Position numbers and translations under genes: made by a program. This document shows positions 31,385 to 40,148 of a DNA stretch of 44,982 nucleotides, piece after piece. Below the pieces are notes generated by a model. The model saw only the letters and a list, made by a program, of their open reading frames with translations. It was not told the origin of the DNA and did not search any database. Source of the stretch: a virus; IMG/VR virus record IMGVR_UViG_3300037339_000394, positions 1-44,982 of that record. The stretch is one strand, 5' to 3'. The stretch's first letter is position 1. Each line of letters starts with the position of its first letter.

Positions 31385-31867
31385 ATGTCTGGGCCGCCGA
31401 AAAGGCCGCTGGAATTGGTTCGACTCGAGGGGAATCCCGGGAAGCGGCGGCTGCCGAAGCCTGAGAACGACGTGAAGGACACCTCCGGGCTCCCTGACTG
31501 CCCCACGTGGCTGGACGCCGCGGCGCGTGCGGAGTGGAACAGGGTGGTCCCGCTGCTTGATGCCATGGGGCTTGTGGGGAAGGTGGACCGCGCGGCGCTC
31601 ACCGGCTACTGCGTGGCCTATTCGCGCTTCACTCAGGCTGAGCAGATCCTCGGTCGGCGCGGGCTGACGATGGAGATGGTCACGAAGGGCGGCGCGTTAT
31701 ACGAGATGCAGCGGCCCGAGGTGTCGATCGCGCAGAAGTACCTCGCCATCGTGAAGGCGTTCTGCGCCGAGTACGGGATGACGGCGAGCACGCGGGCGAG
31801 GATGAGCATCGACGGTGACAAGGAGAAGGACGACTTCAGCTTTCTGGATCGGGAGAAGGTCGAGTAG
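31385..31867 (+). CDS. terS: Terminase small subunit (P27 family)
   Basis: 160 residues from the ATG one codon inside a TTG alternative. The N-terminal PKRPLELVRLEGNPGKRRL, CPTWLDAAARAEWNRVVPLL and GALYEMQRPEVSIAQKYL are classic P27-type small terminase features. It recognises the packaging site on phage DNA and recruits the large subunit encoded just downstream. Confidence 0.92.
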   Translation: MSGPPKRPLELVRLEGNPGKRRLPKPENDVKDTSGLPDCPTWLDAAARAEWNRVVPLLDAMGLVGKVDRAALTGYCVAYSRFTQAEQILGRRGLTMEMVTKGGALYEMQRPEVSIAQKYLAIVKAFCAEYGMTASTRARMSIDGDKEKDDFSFLDREKVE

Positions 31868-31872
31868 CATGG

Positions 31873-33402
31873 ATGTACAGCGAGGAGAGAGCAGAGCGCG
31901 CAATAGGGTTCATTGAGCGGCTGAAGCACACGAAGGCTCCCTACCGAGGGAAGTCGTTCGTGTTGAAAGAGTTCCAGAAGGAAATCGTCAAGGCACTGTT
32001 CGGGACATTGAATGCTGACGGCACTCGGCAGTATCGAAAGGCATACGTCGAGATGCCCCGGAAGAATGGGAAGAGCGAGCTCGCGGCTGCGATCGCCCTT
32101 TACCTGCTGGCCGATGGTGATGGCGGAGACGAGATATATTCGTGCGCTGGCGACCGTGACCAGGCGGCGATCGTCTTCGACGTGGCCGCGGACATGGTGC
32201 GGCTCGGGGATCTGGCGAAGCGGTTCAAGGTAATCGACCACCGCAAGCGGATCGTGTACCTGGCGAAGGGCAGTTTCTACCACGCGATATCCGCTGAGGC
32301 CGCGACGAAGCACGGCTACAACGCGAGCGGAGTGATCTTTGACGAGTTGCACGTGCAGCCGAACCGGAAGCTGTGGGACGTCATGACGACGTCGAGCGGC
32401 ACGCGGAAGCAGCCGCTCATCTTCGCGATCACCACGGCGGGCTATGACCGGCAGAGCATCTGCTGGGAAGTGCACTCCTACGCCGATGCAATTATTCGGA
32501 GGGCGATTCAGGACCCAACGTTCTATCCGAAAATCTACTCGGCGCCCGAGCACGCGGACTGGAAGGACGAGAAGGTTTGGAAGGAGTGCAACCCCGCGCT
32601 CGGGGACTTCCGCTCGATCGAGGAGATGCGCGCGCTCTGTCGTGAGGCGCAGGCGACGCCGGCAATCGAGAACACTTTCCGCCGGTTGTACCTGTGCCAG
32701 TGGACGCAGCAGGAGAAGCGGTGGATGCCCATCGAGGCATGGGATGCTACCGCTGGTGAAGTCGATCAGGACGAGTTGAAGGGGCAGGCTTGCTATGCGG
32801 GGCTCGACCTCGCGAGCACGAGTGACCTCGCGGCGTTCGTCATGGACTTTCCCTACGGCGACGGTGAGCACCGGACGATTTGCCGGTTCTGGATCCCCGA
32901 GGAGAACATCGAGGAGCGGGTGAAGAAGGACCGCGTGCCATACGACCAGTGGCGGGCTGCTGGGCTGGTGGCGGCGACACCTGGAAATGTGATCGACTAT
33001 CGGTACATCTTCAAGGACCTCGTGGCGCTGCGGGAGCAGTACGATATCCGGGAGATCGCATACGACCGGTGGGGTGCGACGCAGCTCGTGCAGGAGCTCC
33101 AGGGCGAAGGCTTCACGATGGTACCCGTTGGGCAGGGCTTCGCTTCGATGGCCGCCCCGACGAAGGAGCTCATGGAGCTCGTGCTGACGAAGAAGCTGCA
33201 CCACGGCGGGAACCCGGTGCTGAGGTGGATGGCGAATAACATGGTCGTGCGGCAGGACCCCGCGGGGAACCTGAAGCCCGACAAGGGCAAGAGCACGGAG
33301 AAGATCGACGGGATGGTGGCGCTGATCATGGCGATCGATCGGGCCATGAGGCACGGGAGCGGTGTGAGTGTCTACGAAGAGCGAGGAGCAGTGATAATCT
33401 GA
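31873..33402 (+). CDS. terL: Terminase large subunit
   Basis: 509 residues. ATPase: Walker A-like MPRKNGKSE (61-69), Walker B VIFDELH (Glu158), AITTAG (185-190). Nuclease: AGLDLAS (Asp312), AYDRWGA (Asp398), KIDGMVALIMA (Asp479). These drive and cut DNA during packaging into the prohead. The combination with a P27 small subunit and HK97 portal is typical. Two ATG codons lie four bases apart in different frames at 31869 and 31873; the second is in frame. Confidence 0.95.
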   Translation: MYSEERAERAIGFIERLKHTKAPYRGKSFVLKEFQKEIVKALFGTLNADGTRQYRKAYVEMPRKNGKSELAAAIALYLLADGDGGDEIYSCAGDRDQAAIVFDVAADMVRLGDLAKRFKVIDHRKRIVYLAKGSFYHAISAEAATKHGYNASGVIFDELHVQPNRKLWDVMTTSSGTRKQPLIFAITTAGYDRQSICWEVHSYADAIIRRAIQDPTFYPKIYSAPEHADWKDEKVWKECNPALGDFRSIEEMRALCREAQATPAIENTFRRLYLCQWTQQEKRWMPIEAWDATAGEVDQDELKGQACYAGLDLASTSDLAAFVMDFPYGDGEHRTICRFWIPEENIEERVKKDRVPYDQWRAAGLVAATPGNVIDYRYIFKDLVALREQYDIREIAYDRWGATQLVQELQGEGFTMVPVGQGFASMAAPTKELMELVLTKKLHHGGNPVLRWMANNMVVRQDPAGNLKPDKGKSTEKIDGMVALIMAIDRAMRHGSGVSVYEERGAVII

Positions 33403-34727
33403 TGAAGCTACGAGAGCGTCTGCGATTATTCCGCGCCGCGGGAGCATGGCCGGAAATCACGCTCGAGGAGTTCGCTCAGCAGATGGATTCTGCTTTCGAT
33501 GGTGGGCAGACGAGGGCCGGTGTCCCCATGGGGCCTGCGAACGCCATGGCGATCTCGGCCTTCTTCTGCGGTGTGAATCTGATCATGGGAGCCATCGCCT
33601 CGATGCCGTGCATCCTCTACCGAAGGACGGGCGAGCTCAGCCGAGAACGGTACCGCAAGCATCCGCTGTACGGTATCCTGCACGACCAGGTCGGCCCCTA
33701 CATGACGGCGCACCAGTGGAAACGCGCGATGACCGGCCGCGTGGTCCTGTGGGGGAACGCCTACTGCATCATGATGCGGGAGCGATACTCAGGCATCGTG
33801 ACCGGCGTTGAGCGCATCCTCGACTCGTCGCAGGTGAAGGTGACGCAGGACAAGAAGTCGAGGAAGCTTTTCTACGAGATCACCCACGGGCCCGGGGAGA
33901 AGGAGACGTTGACCCGGGAAGATTCGTCGCGGTTCATATTCCACGTACCAGGGCCCGGGTTCAACGGGATCACCGGGTTCTCCCTGCTGTCCCTCGCGCG
34001 CGAGTCACTGGGGCTCACCGCGGGGATGGAGCAGTTCGGCCAGCAGTATTTCGGTCGCGGCGTGCATGCGAGCGGTTTCCTCGAGCGGCCGATCGATGCG
34101 CCGAAGCTCTCGAGCCAGGAGGCGCGCAACCGCCTCGTCGAGAGCATCGTCCAGCAGTATTCGGGTCTCGCGAACCAGGGCAAGCTCGTGCTGCTCGAGG
34201 AGGGCACGAAGTTCAACCGGAACACCATCCCCCTCGAGGATGCGCAGTTCCTCGCCTCTCGGACGTTCCAGATCGAGGAGGTAGCGCGCTGGCTCAACCT
34301 CTCGCCGGCCAGGCTGAAGGATCTCTCTCGCGCGACGTTCTCGAACATCGAGCAATTGCAGATCATGGACCTTCAGGACTGCTTCATGCCGTGGGCTTCG
34401 CTCTTCGAGGCCGAGATTCATACCCAGCTCGTCGAGGCGAGCATCAGGGAGGATGTGTTCCCAGAGTTCCTGATGGATGCGCTGCTGCGGGCCGACTCCG
34501 TGGCGCAGGCGAATGCCCTCGCCATCGAGCGGCAGTGGGGTGTTACGAGCGCGAATGAGTGGCGCGCGATGAAGAACAGGAACCCTCAGCCGGGCGACCA
34601 GGGTGACAAGTACCTGGTGCCGAGCAACTACACGATCGCCGACAAGATCGGCGAGGAGCCGGAGGCGCCGGCGTTCCAGCCGACCGCCCCGCAACCGAAA
34701 CCCGAAGAGAAGCCGCCGGCAGAGTAG
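33402..34727 (+). CDS. Portal protein (HK97 family)
   Basis: 441 residues, start overlapping the large terminase stop. It has the sequence pattern AISAFFCGVNLIMGAIASMPCILYRR, then HPLYGILHDQVGPYMTAHQWKRAM, the GNAYCIMMRE core and FLASRTFQIEEVARWLNLSP, all typical for HK97-like portals. The portal forms the ring through which DNA enters the head. A proline-rich tail ends the protein, followed by a terminator. Confidence 0.94.
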   Translation: MKLRERLRLFRAAGAWPEITLEEFAQQMDSAFDGGQTRAGVPMGPANAMAISAFFCGVNLIMGAIASMPCILYRRTGELSRERYRKHPLYGILHDQVGPYMTAHQWKRAMTGRVVLWGNAYCIMMRERYSGIVTGVERILDSSQVKVTQDKKSRKLFYEITHGPGEKETLTREDSSRFIFHVPGPGFNGITGFSLLSLARESLGLTAGMEQFGQQYFGRGVHASGFLERPIDAPKLSSQEARNRLVESIVQQYSGLANQGKLVLLEEGTKFNRNTIPLEDAQFLASRTFQIEEVARWLNLSPARLKDLSRATFSNIEQLQIMDLQDCFMPWASLFEAEIHTQLVEASIREDVFPEFLMDALLRADSVAQANALAIERQWGVTSANEWRAMKNRNPQPGDQGDKYLVPSNYTIADKIGEEPEAPAFQPTAPQPKPEEKPPAE

Positions 34728-34750
34728 GAGCCGGACGAGCGATCGAGCAG

Positions 34751-34775
34751 GCCGCCACGGGGCGGCTTTTTGTTT
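34751..34775 (+). terminator. Rho-independent terminator after portal gene
   Basis: Stem GCCGCC (34751-34756), loop ACGG, stem GGCGGC (34761-34766) and TTTTTGTTT. A textbook intrinsic terminator, unusual within a packaging-head operon; it may reduce transcription before the protease/capsid genes or have a promoter after it. Confidence 0.85.
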
Positions 34776-34795
34776 GCAGCACGAGGAGACGCGGC

Positions 34796-35650
34796 ATGAG
34801 CGAAGTCCGAAGACGGTGGTTCAGCATGAAGGCGGAGAACGACACCGCCGAAATTGCTCTGTTCGACGAAATCGGCGCGTGGGGCGTTTCTGTTTCTGAC
34901 TTCAAGAAGGAGTTCGACGCCATCAAGGGCGCGAAGGCAATCACGCTCCTGATCAATAGTCCAGGGGGATCGGTGTTCGACGGCATGGCGATTTTTAACA
35001 TCCTCGCCGGCGTGAAGGACAAGATCACCACACAGGTCATCGGCCTAGCCGCCTCCGTGTCCTCGATCATCGCCCTGGCTGGCAAGCGCCTCATCATGAA
35101 CGAGGGAACGTACTTCATGATTCACGACCCGTGGGCGCTGGCCATTGGCACGGGAGCTGAGATGCGGAAGACGGCCGACCTGCTTGACTCCATCGGTAGC
35201 GGCATGGCCGACATCTACACCGCCCGCAGCAGCCATACCCGCGAGGAGATCCTCGCGCTCATGGCCGCAGAGACCTGGCTGACCGCCGCCGAGGCAGTCG
35301 AGGCAGGCTTCGCGGACGAGGTCGAAGAGGCGCAGCAGATCGCGGCGGTTACCGACCTCTCCAAGTTCAACTACCAGCACACACCGAAGGCGGTGCTGGA
35401 TCGCATCGACGACAAGAAGAAACCGCCGGCCACGGCGCGCGACTTCGAGGCGTTCCTCCGGGATGGAGGATTCTCCTGGAAGGCGGCGGTCGCTGTTACG
35501 GCGAAGGGATTCTCCGCGGTCTCCTCTGGGATGGAGGAGGCAGAAGACTCAGGGATTGAGCCGGTCGAGGAAGCGGCCCCGGCCAAGGTTTCAGCCGAGA
35601 AGCGCCGGGCGATGTCTGCGAAGTTCCGCAGGCTCGCTCTGGTGAACTGA
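34796..35650 (+). CDS. ClpP-like prohead maturation protease
   Basis: 284 residues. INSPGGSVFDGMAIFN, IGLAASVSSIIALAG (Ser87 as nucleophile), YFMIHDPW (His110) and ETWLTAAEAVEAGFAD match ClpP/SppA-type head proteases. The C-terminal ~90 residues (about 195-284) carry a charged region that may act as scaffolding. It cleaves the delta domain of the major capsid protein during head maturation. An alternative in-frame start downstream is possible. Confidence 0.92.
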   Translation: MSEVRRRWFSMKAENDTAEIALFDEIGAWGVSVSDFKKEFDAIKGAKAITLLINSPGGSVFDGMAIFNILAGVKDKITTQVIGLAASVSSIIALAGKRLIMNEGTYFMIHDPWALAIGTGAEMRKTADLLDSIGSGMADIYTARSSHTREEILALMAAETWLTAAEAVEAGFADEVEEAQQIAAVTDLSKFNYQHTPKAVLDRIDDKKKPPATARDFEAFLRDGGFSWKAAVAVTAKGFSAVSSGMEEAEDSGIEPVEEAAPAKVSAEKRRAMSAKFRRLALVN

Positions 35651-35670
35651 CCCGAACGAAAGGACATAGC

Positions 35671-36957
35671 ATGACCAAACTGGAAAAGCTCCAGGGGGAG
35701 TTCAAGGCCATCGAAGCGAAGGCCAAGCCTCTCCACGAGAAAGAGGATCTGACCGAGCCCGAGGGTGCCGAGCTCTCCGGGTATCTCGATCAGATGCAGG
35801 CAGCGAAGGACAAGATCGACCTCGAGATCAAGGCGCAGGCCGCCTTCAGCTCCAACCCCGCAGACCGCCTCGAGGTGCACGACGTTGCCGACGAGGCGCC
35901 CTACTCCATGGGCGAGTTCCTGCAGGATGTCGCATTCGCGTCCCGCACGCAGGAGAAAAAGCCGCGCCTGGTCCGCCATCAGCAGCGGAACAAGAGCATC
36001 ATGGCGGCCGCGAGCGGCCTGAACGAGGGGATCCCCTCCGAGGGCGGCTTCCTGGTCGGGACTGACTTCACCGGCGAGATGGTGAAGAACGCCTACGACA
36101 ACTCGCAGCTCATCAGCCGCGTGCAGAAACGGAGCATCAGCGGAGCCGCAAACTCCATGGTGATGAACGGCATCGACGAGACCTCGCGCGCGAACGGCTC
36201 CCGCTGGGGCGGCGTGCAGGGGTACTGGATCGCAGAGGCCGGCTCGATCACTGCCTCCAAGCCGAAGTTCCGCAGGATCGAGTTCCTGCTGAAGAAGCAG
36301 GCGGTGCTCTACTACTCGACCGACGAGTTGCTGCAGGATGCGACGGCCCTCGAGGCCGATGCCCGCGACTCCGTGACGGGCGAGCTGCAGTTCATGCTGC
36401 AGGACGCGATCGTCAACGGGAACGGCGCCGGCAAGCCGCTCGGCATCCTCAACTCGCCCTCGCTCGTGTCGGTCGCCGCGGAGACCGGACAGGCCGCGGC
36501 AACCATCGAGTTCGAGAACATCTCGAAGATGTGGGCGGCCATGTGGGCGCCCAGCCGGCAGAACTCCGTGTGGCTCATCAATCAGGAGATCGAGCCTCAG
36601 CTCGACCTGCTCGCCATCCCGGTCGGCACCGCGGGAATGCCCGCGTACATGCCGCCCGGCGGAATCTCGGGCCAGGCCTATGGGACCCTGAAGGGCCGCC
36701 CGGTGATCCCCATCGAGCAGTGCCAGGCGCTCGGAACGGTCGGAGACATCATGCTCGTCGATCCCGGTCAGTATCGGCTGGTCGACAAGGGTGGCATTCA
36801 GAGCGCCGCGAGCATGCATGTGCTCTTCACCACGGACGAGATGTGCTTCCGCTTCATCTACCGGGTCGACGGGCAGCCCCTGTGGCACTCGGCGCTGACG
36901 CCCTTCAAGGGTTCGCAGACCCAGAGCCCGTTCATCGCGCTGGCGACCAGGGCGTAA
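35671..36957 (+). CDS. Major capsid protein (HK97 fold)
   Basis: 428 residues. The N-terminal ~60 residues are a coiled-coil delta domain (LEKLQGEFKAIEAKAKPLHE, then QMQAAKDKIDLEI) expected to be removed by the upstream protease. The rest has ASGLNEGIPSEGGFLVGTDF, RRIEFLLKKQAVLYYSTDELL, NGNGAGKPLGILNS and LKGRPVIPIEQ, patterns of HK97-like capsid proteins. Forms the icosahedral shell. Confidence 0.95.
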   Translation: MTKLEKLQGEFKAIEAKAKPLHEKEDLTEPEGAELSGYLDQMQAAKDKIDLEIKAQAAFSSNPADRLEVHDVADEAPYSMGEFLQDVAFASRTQEKKPRLVRHQQRNKSIMAAASGLNEGIPSEGGFLVGTDFTGEMVKNAYDNSQLISRVQKRSISGAANSMVMNGIDETSRANGSRWGGVQGYWIAEAGSITASKPKFRRIEFLLKKQAVLYYSTDELLQDATALEADARDSVTGELQFMLQDAIVNGNGAGKPLGILNSPSLVSVAAETGQAAATIEFENISKMWAAMWAPSRQNSVWLINQEIEPQLDLLAIPVGTAGMPAYMPPGGISGQAYGTLKGRPVIPIEQCQALGTVGDIMLVDPGQYRLVDKGGIQSAASMHVLFTTDEMCFRFIYRVDGQPLWHSALTPFKGSQTQSPFIALATRA

Positions 36958-36969
36958 AAGGAGAACGCA

Positions 36970-37446
36970 ATGAAAGCAATTGACTCTGTTCATGTCGTCC
37001 CGATTCTCGGGCCGGTGTCGATCACCGGGGCGACGAACACCGACGTGGTCGGGCTGAAGAAGTACCATGCGGCGAAGTTCCTCGTGCCCGTCGGCACCCT
37101 GGCGGTCAACCTGACCGTTACCGTGCTGAAGGGGACCACGACGGTCCCCGGGGCTTCGACTGCGATCGTGTTCCGCTACCGTCTGAGTGCGGCAGTGGGG
37201 ACCGATCTCATGGGCGCGTGGGCTGCCGCGACGGTCTCGGGTGTGGCGCTGACCGCCACCACGGACAACGGGAAGATGCTCGAGATCCTGGTGGAGAGCT
37301 CGGAGCTCACCCCGGTGACCGGCACCGAGTACCCGTTCGTCATGCTGACCCTCACGCCTGCCTCGGCGAGCGCGTGTCTCGTGGCGGCAATCGCCGTGCT
37401 CGAGCCGCGCTACGATCAGGCTGTTCCCCCGTCCGCGGTTGACTGA
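36970..37446 (+). CDS. Putative capsid decoration/structural protein
   Basis: 158 residues, GGAG ribosome site. Beta-rich and threonine/valine-rich (LAVNLTVTVLKGTTTVPGAS and the like), similar in composition to small capsid-stabilising proteins. Immediately follows the major capsid gene and precedes a strong hairpin. Function inferred from location. Confidence 0.65.
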   Translation: MKAIDSVHVVPILGPVSITGATNTDVVGLKKYHAAKFLVPVGTLAVNLTVTVLKGTTTVPGASTAIVFRYRLSAAVGTDLMGAWAAATVSGVALTATTDNGKMLEILVESSELTPVTGTEYPFVMLTLTPASASACLVAAIAVLEPRYDQAVPPSAVD

Positions 37447-37471
37447 GCCGCGGCAGAGAGCAAGTGAAGAC

Positions 37472-37509
37472 GAAACTACCGGGTAGGCTCGAGCTTGCCC
37501 GGTAGTTTC
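37472..37509. terminator. Perfect 12-bp palindromic hairpin after capsid genes
   Basis: GAAACTACCGGG (37472-37483) pairs exactly with CCCGGTAGTTTC (37498-37509), with a 14-base loop containing GCTCGAGC. Possible bidirectional terminator or transcript-processing/stability site, separating high-level capsid expression from the island that follows. Confidence 0.75.
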
Positions 37510-37526
37510 AGCAAGGAGATTTGATC

Positions 37527-38270
37527 ATGGGAAAAGCAAAGGCAAAGGGCAACTGGTACGGCAGCTCGCGGGTGGCCTACTGGGACTCGGGCACCTTCGA
37601 GACGCTGCAGGCCCTCTACCCGATCGCGTTCTATGACGACTTCCTCGGCGCCGATGTCGCCATCCCCGCGAGCGGTGCGGCGGAGTCTGGCGTCGCGTGG
37701 ACGAAGAAGCTCGTCGGTGCCGCGCCGCCTACGGTTGCCGGCACGGCGGACGGCGTCAACGGTCTGGTGGACCTCTCGCTGACTTCCGCCAGCCAGGAGC
37801 AGGACGCGGCTCTGCACATGAACGACGAGCTGAAGTTCTCGATCGCGCAGGGGGCGATCTTCGAGGCGCGGCTGGCCCTAACGACCCTCCCGACGCTGAA
37901 CGGGATCGCCTCGTTCGGGCTGTGGGGGGCATGGGCCGCTGGCGGCTCGGCTTTCCGCGTGGGCTTCGAGGTCCCGGCCGGAGGGGTCGTGGCCTGCGAG
38001 AGCGACGACGATGCGACGGACACCTCAGCATCCAGCGGCATCACGCTGGTCGCCGGCGTCTACCACATCTTCCGCGTCGATTGCACGAACCAGAGCGCAA
38101 TCCGGTTCTACATCGACGGAGCGGCGGTGGCGACGGGCACCACGTTTGTCAACGCGGCGAGCGCGTCGAACAGCAAGTGCCAGGCGCACATCGGCCTCTA
38201 CAAGGCGAGCGGCGCCGGGCTCGGGGTCATCAGCCTCGACTACGTCAAGGTCTGGCAGGATCGGAGCTAG
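37527..38270 (+). CDS. LamG/concanavalin-like structural protein
   Basis: 247 residues from ATG 37527, with AAGGAG upstream. The middle to end (FYDDFLGA, FEARLALTTLPTLNGIASFGLWG, YHIFRVDCTNQSAIRFYIDG, GVISLDYVKVWQD) resembles a concanavalin A-like/LamG beta-sandwich. Such domains bind carbohydrates or decorate virions. It precedes a set of small structural genes, so a decoration protein or head fibre is likely. Confidence 0.7.
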   Translation: MGKAKAKGNWYGSSRVAYWDSGTFETLQALYPIAFYDDFLGADVAIPASGAAESGVAWTKKLVGAAPPTVAGTADGVNGLVDLSLTSASQEQDAALHMNDELKFSIAQGAIFEARLALTTLPTLNGIASFGLWGAWAAGGSAFRVGFEVPAGGVVACESDDDATDTSASSGITLVAGVYHIFRVDCTNQSAIRFYIDGAAVATGTTFVNAASASNSKCQAHIGLYKASGAGLGVISLDYVKVWQDRS

Positions 38271-38276
38271 CCAGCG

Positions 38277-38456
38277 ATGAACGAACAGACGCAGGAACCC
38301 GTGGCGCAGACCGTGCCGGCGACGCCCGAGAAGAAGGACGTCGTCGTGTCGATGGATGCGCTCGAAGCCGAAGCCGCGCCGGCGGCGCCCGTGAAGAAGG
38401 ACGTCGTCGTGCAGGTCGAGGTACTCAGGGGCGGCGGGGCGCCGACGAGGGTATGA
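38277..38456 (+). CDS. Small repetitive protein with two KKDVVV units
   Basis: 59 residues. The proline/alanine-rich sequence has a duplicated KKDVVV segment (around 38330 and 38394). It probably is a flexible linker or small structural protein; real coding is supported by its position between stop and start of neighbouring genes with minimal gaps. Confidence 0.5.
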   Translation: MNEQTQEPVAQTVPATPEKKDVVVSMDALEAEAAPAAPVKKDVVVQVEVLRGGGAPTRV

Positions 38457-38457
38457 A

Positions 38458-38892
38458 ATGGCCTCTTTAATCTACAACCGATTCTGGATGGATCTCGGCC
38501 TGAAGGCAACCGCCCTCAGCGCCGATGACCTCCGCGTGGCGCTGGTCGACTCGACCTACACGCCGAACAAGGATAACACCCGGTGGGTCACCGGGTCGGA
38601 CCCCTACGACAGCGAGGTGGTCGGGAGCGCCTACACCGCGGGAGGCGCGATACTCAGCGGTTCGACCCTCACCCAGGACGACACGAACGACCTGGTGAAG
38701 TGGGACGCGACGGACGTCACCTGGCAGACCTCGACCATCACGGCGAGGAACGCGGTGGTGTACGACTCGACCATCGCGAACAAGAACCTCATCGCCTGCT
38801 ACCAGTTCACCGAGGACAAAGCCTCGGCGAATGGCAACTTCACCATCCAATGGTCCGGCAGCGGACTGATGGAGTTCAAGCAGGGCACATGA
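38458..38892 (+). CDS. Phage structural protein of ALVDSTYTP type
   Basis: 144 residues. LRVALVDSTYTPNKDN, AYTAGGAILSGSTLTQDD, ATDVTWQTSTITARNAVVYD and GNFTIQWSGSG match a common phage virion protein family of unknown exact role found near capsid or tail genes. A decoration protein is plausible. Its stop overlaps the glycosyltransferase ATG. Confidence 0.75.
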   Translation: MASLIYNRFWMDLGLKATALSADDLRVALVDSTYTPNKDNTRWVTGSDPYDSEVVGSAYTAGGAILSGSTLTQDDTNDLVKWDATDVTWQTSTITARNAVVYDSTIANKNLIACYQFTEDKASANGNFTIQWSGSGLMEFKQGT

Positions 38893-39548
38893 CGATAGTC
38901 TTCTGTCTCCCCGGGCAATCGTACTCCGGGCTATTTCTGGAACGCTGGAGTGACCTCCTCGCGAGCTGCATTCTGAAGGGGGTCACTCCCATCATGCGCC
39001 GGGAGTACACGTCGAACGTCTACCTGACGAGGAACATGATCCTCGAGCCGGACATCCTGAAGCGGGGATTCCCGATGAACGGTGTGCAGCCGCTTCGTGG
39101 GACCGGCTACGACTGGCTCATGTGGATCGACAGCGATGCGGTGTTCAGGTCGGAAGACGTGTGGCACCTCATGGACCACAACGTCGACATCTGCACCGGC
39201 AGCGCGATCACGAACATGGAGCAGGGCAGGCTCCAGTGGGGATTCCACAATAGCGACGGGACATGTGAGTTCGCGCGGAAGATTGACCTCGACAAGTACA
39301 ACCGCAATGATGACGGGCTGATCGAGGTCGAGTTCACCGGGTTTCACTTCCTGCTCGTGCGCCGCGGCGTCTTCGAGAAACTCGGGTATCCGTGGTTCAG
39401 GCCGGTGCCCAAAGTCATGAAGGACCAGGTGTTCTTCCCGAGCGAAGACATTTCGTGGTGCTCGCTGGCGATTGAGGCCGGATTCAAGATCCACGTGGAC
39501 CCGACGATCAAGCTGGGCCATCTGAAGGCGGTCACGCTGACGGCGTGA
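38889..39548 (+). CDS. Glycosyltransferase (GT-A fold)
   Basis: 219 residues from ATG 38889. YDWLMWIDSDAVF contains the DxD motif (Asp81, Asp83) that binds the metal and sugar nucleotide in GT-A enzymes. The C-terminal GFHFLLVRRGVFEKLGYPW and SEDISWCSLAIEAGF resemble GT2-type acceptor regions. Location within structural genes suggests it glycosylates virion proteins rather than DNA or the host surface, which remains to be shown. Confidence 0.85.
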   Translation: MTIVFCLPGQSYSGLFLERWSDLLASCILKGVTPIMRREYTSNVYLTRNMILEPDILKRGFPMNGVQPLRGTGYDWLMWIDSDAVFRSEDVWHLMDHNVDICTGSAITNMEQGRLQWGFHNSDGTCEFARKIDLDKYNRNDDGLIEVEFTGFHFLLVRRGVFEKLGYPWFRPVPKVMKDQVFFPSEDISWCSLAIEAGFKIHVDPTIKLGHLKAVTLTA

Positions 39549-39569
39549 TAGGAGAGGGAAGAAAGGTAC

Positions 39570-40148
39570 ATGAGCGAACCGATGGTGACGGTGAAGCGGA
39601 TCAGGGGCCAGGGGGTGTCCTGGCATGGGACGCGGAAGTGGATCTGCGAGTACATCGTGAACGAGATCAAGCCCCGGGTGGTGCTCGATCTCGGTTGCGG
39701 GATCGGGGTGTACGGGGCGTTCCTGCGGCAACTCAACCCGAAGATCGAGATGATCGGCCTCGACGGATTCCTGCCCTACCTGGTGCAGGAGTTCACCATG
39801 ACGCTGTACACCGCGAGGATACACACCGGCATCGAGCGGGTCATTGACGGGACGCTGAGAATCCAGGCGGACCTCGTGATCTGCATGGACGTGATCGAGC
39901 ACTTCCCGAAGGACGATGCATGGAGCGTGCTCGACCTTCAGCCGAAGGTCGCCCCCGTGATGATCGTCTCGACCCCGCTCTTCGACTACCCGCAGGAGCC
40001 CGTGGGCGGGAACCAGCTCGAGAAGCATCGGTGCTGGTTCACGGAAGAGGAGATCGCCTCGCGGGGCTACCGGGCCCTGCACATCGAGGACATGGACGAC
40101 GGGAACGGGAAGGGCAGGATCGGAGCCTTCGAGCGCAGGGGCCCGTGA
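39570..40148 (+). CDS. SAM-dependent methyltransferase 1
   Basis: 192 residues, RBS GGGAAGAAAGG. VVLDLGCGIGVYG (38-49) is the SAM-binding motif I; VICMDVIEHF and STPLF follow as in class I small-molecule methyltransferases. It is closely related to the next gene, with shared GNQLEKHRCWFT and GNALEKHQSWFT segments. Presence next to a glycosyltransferase suggests methylation of a sugar or virion glycan. Confidence 0.85.
   Translation: MSEPMVTVKRIRGQGVSWHGTRKWICEYIVNEIKPRVVLDLGCGIGVYGAFLRQLNPKIEMIGLDGFLPYLVQEFTMTLYTARIHTGIERVIDGTLRIQADLVICMDVIEHFPKDDAWSVLDLQPKVAPVMIVSTPLFDYPQEPVGGNQLEKHRCWFTEEEIASRGYRALHIEDMDDGNGKGRIGAFERRGP

Noticed and set aside
31633-33447. Long minus-strand open frame opposite the large terminase
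   Set aside because: High-GC shadow frame with low-complexity composition; the + strand frame has full terminase motifs. Similar shadows opposite the capsid (35371-37068), tail (6542-8137), fibre (328-1815) and methyltransferases (38931-40082) are rejected for the same reason.
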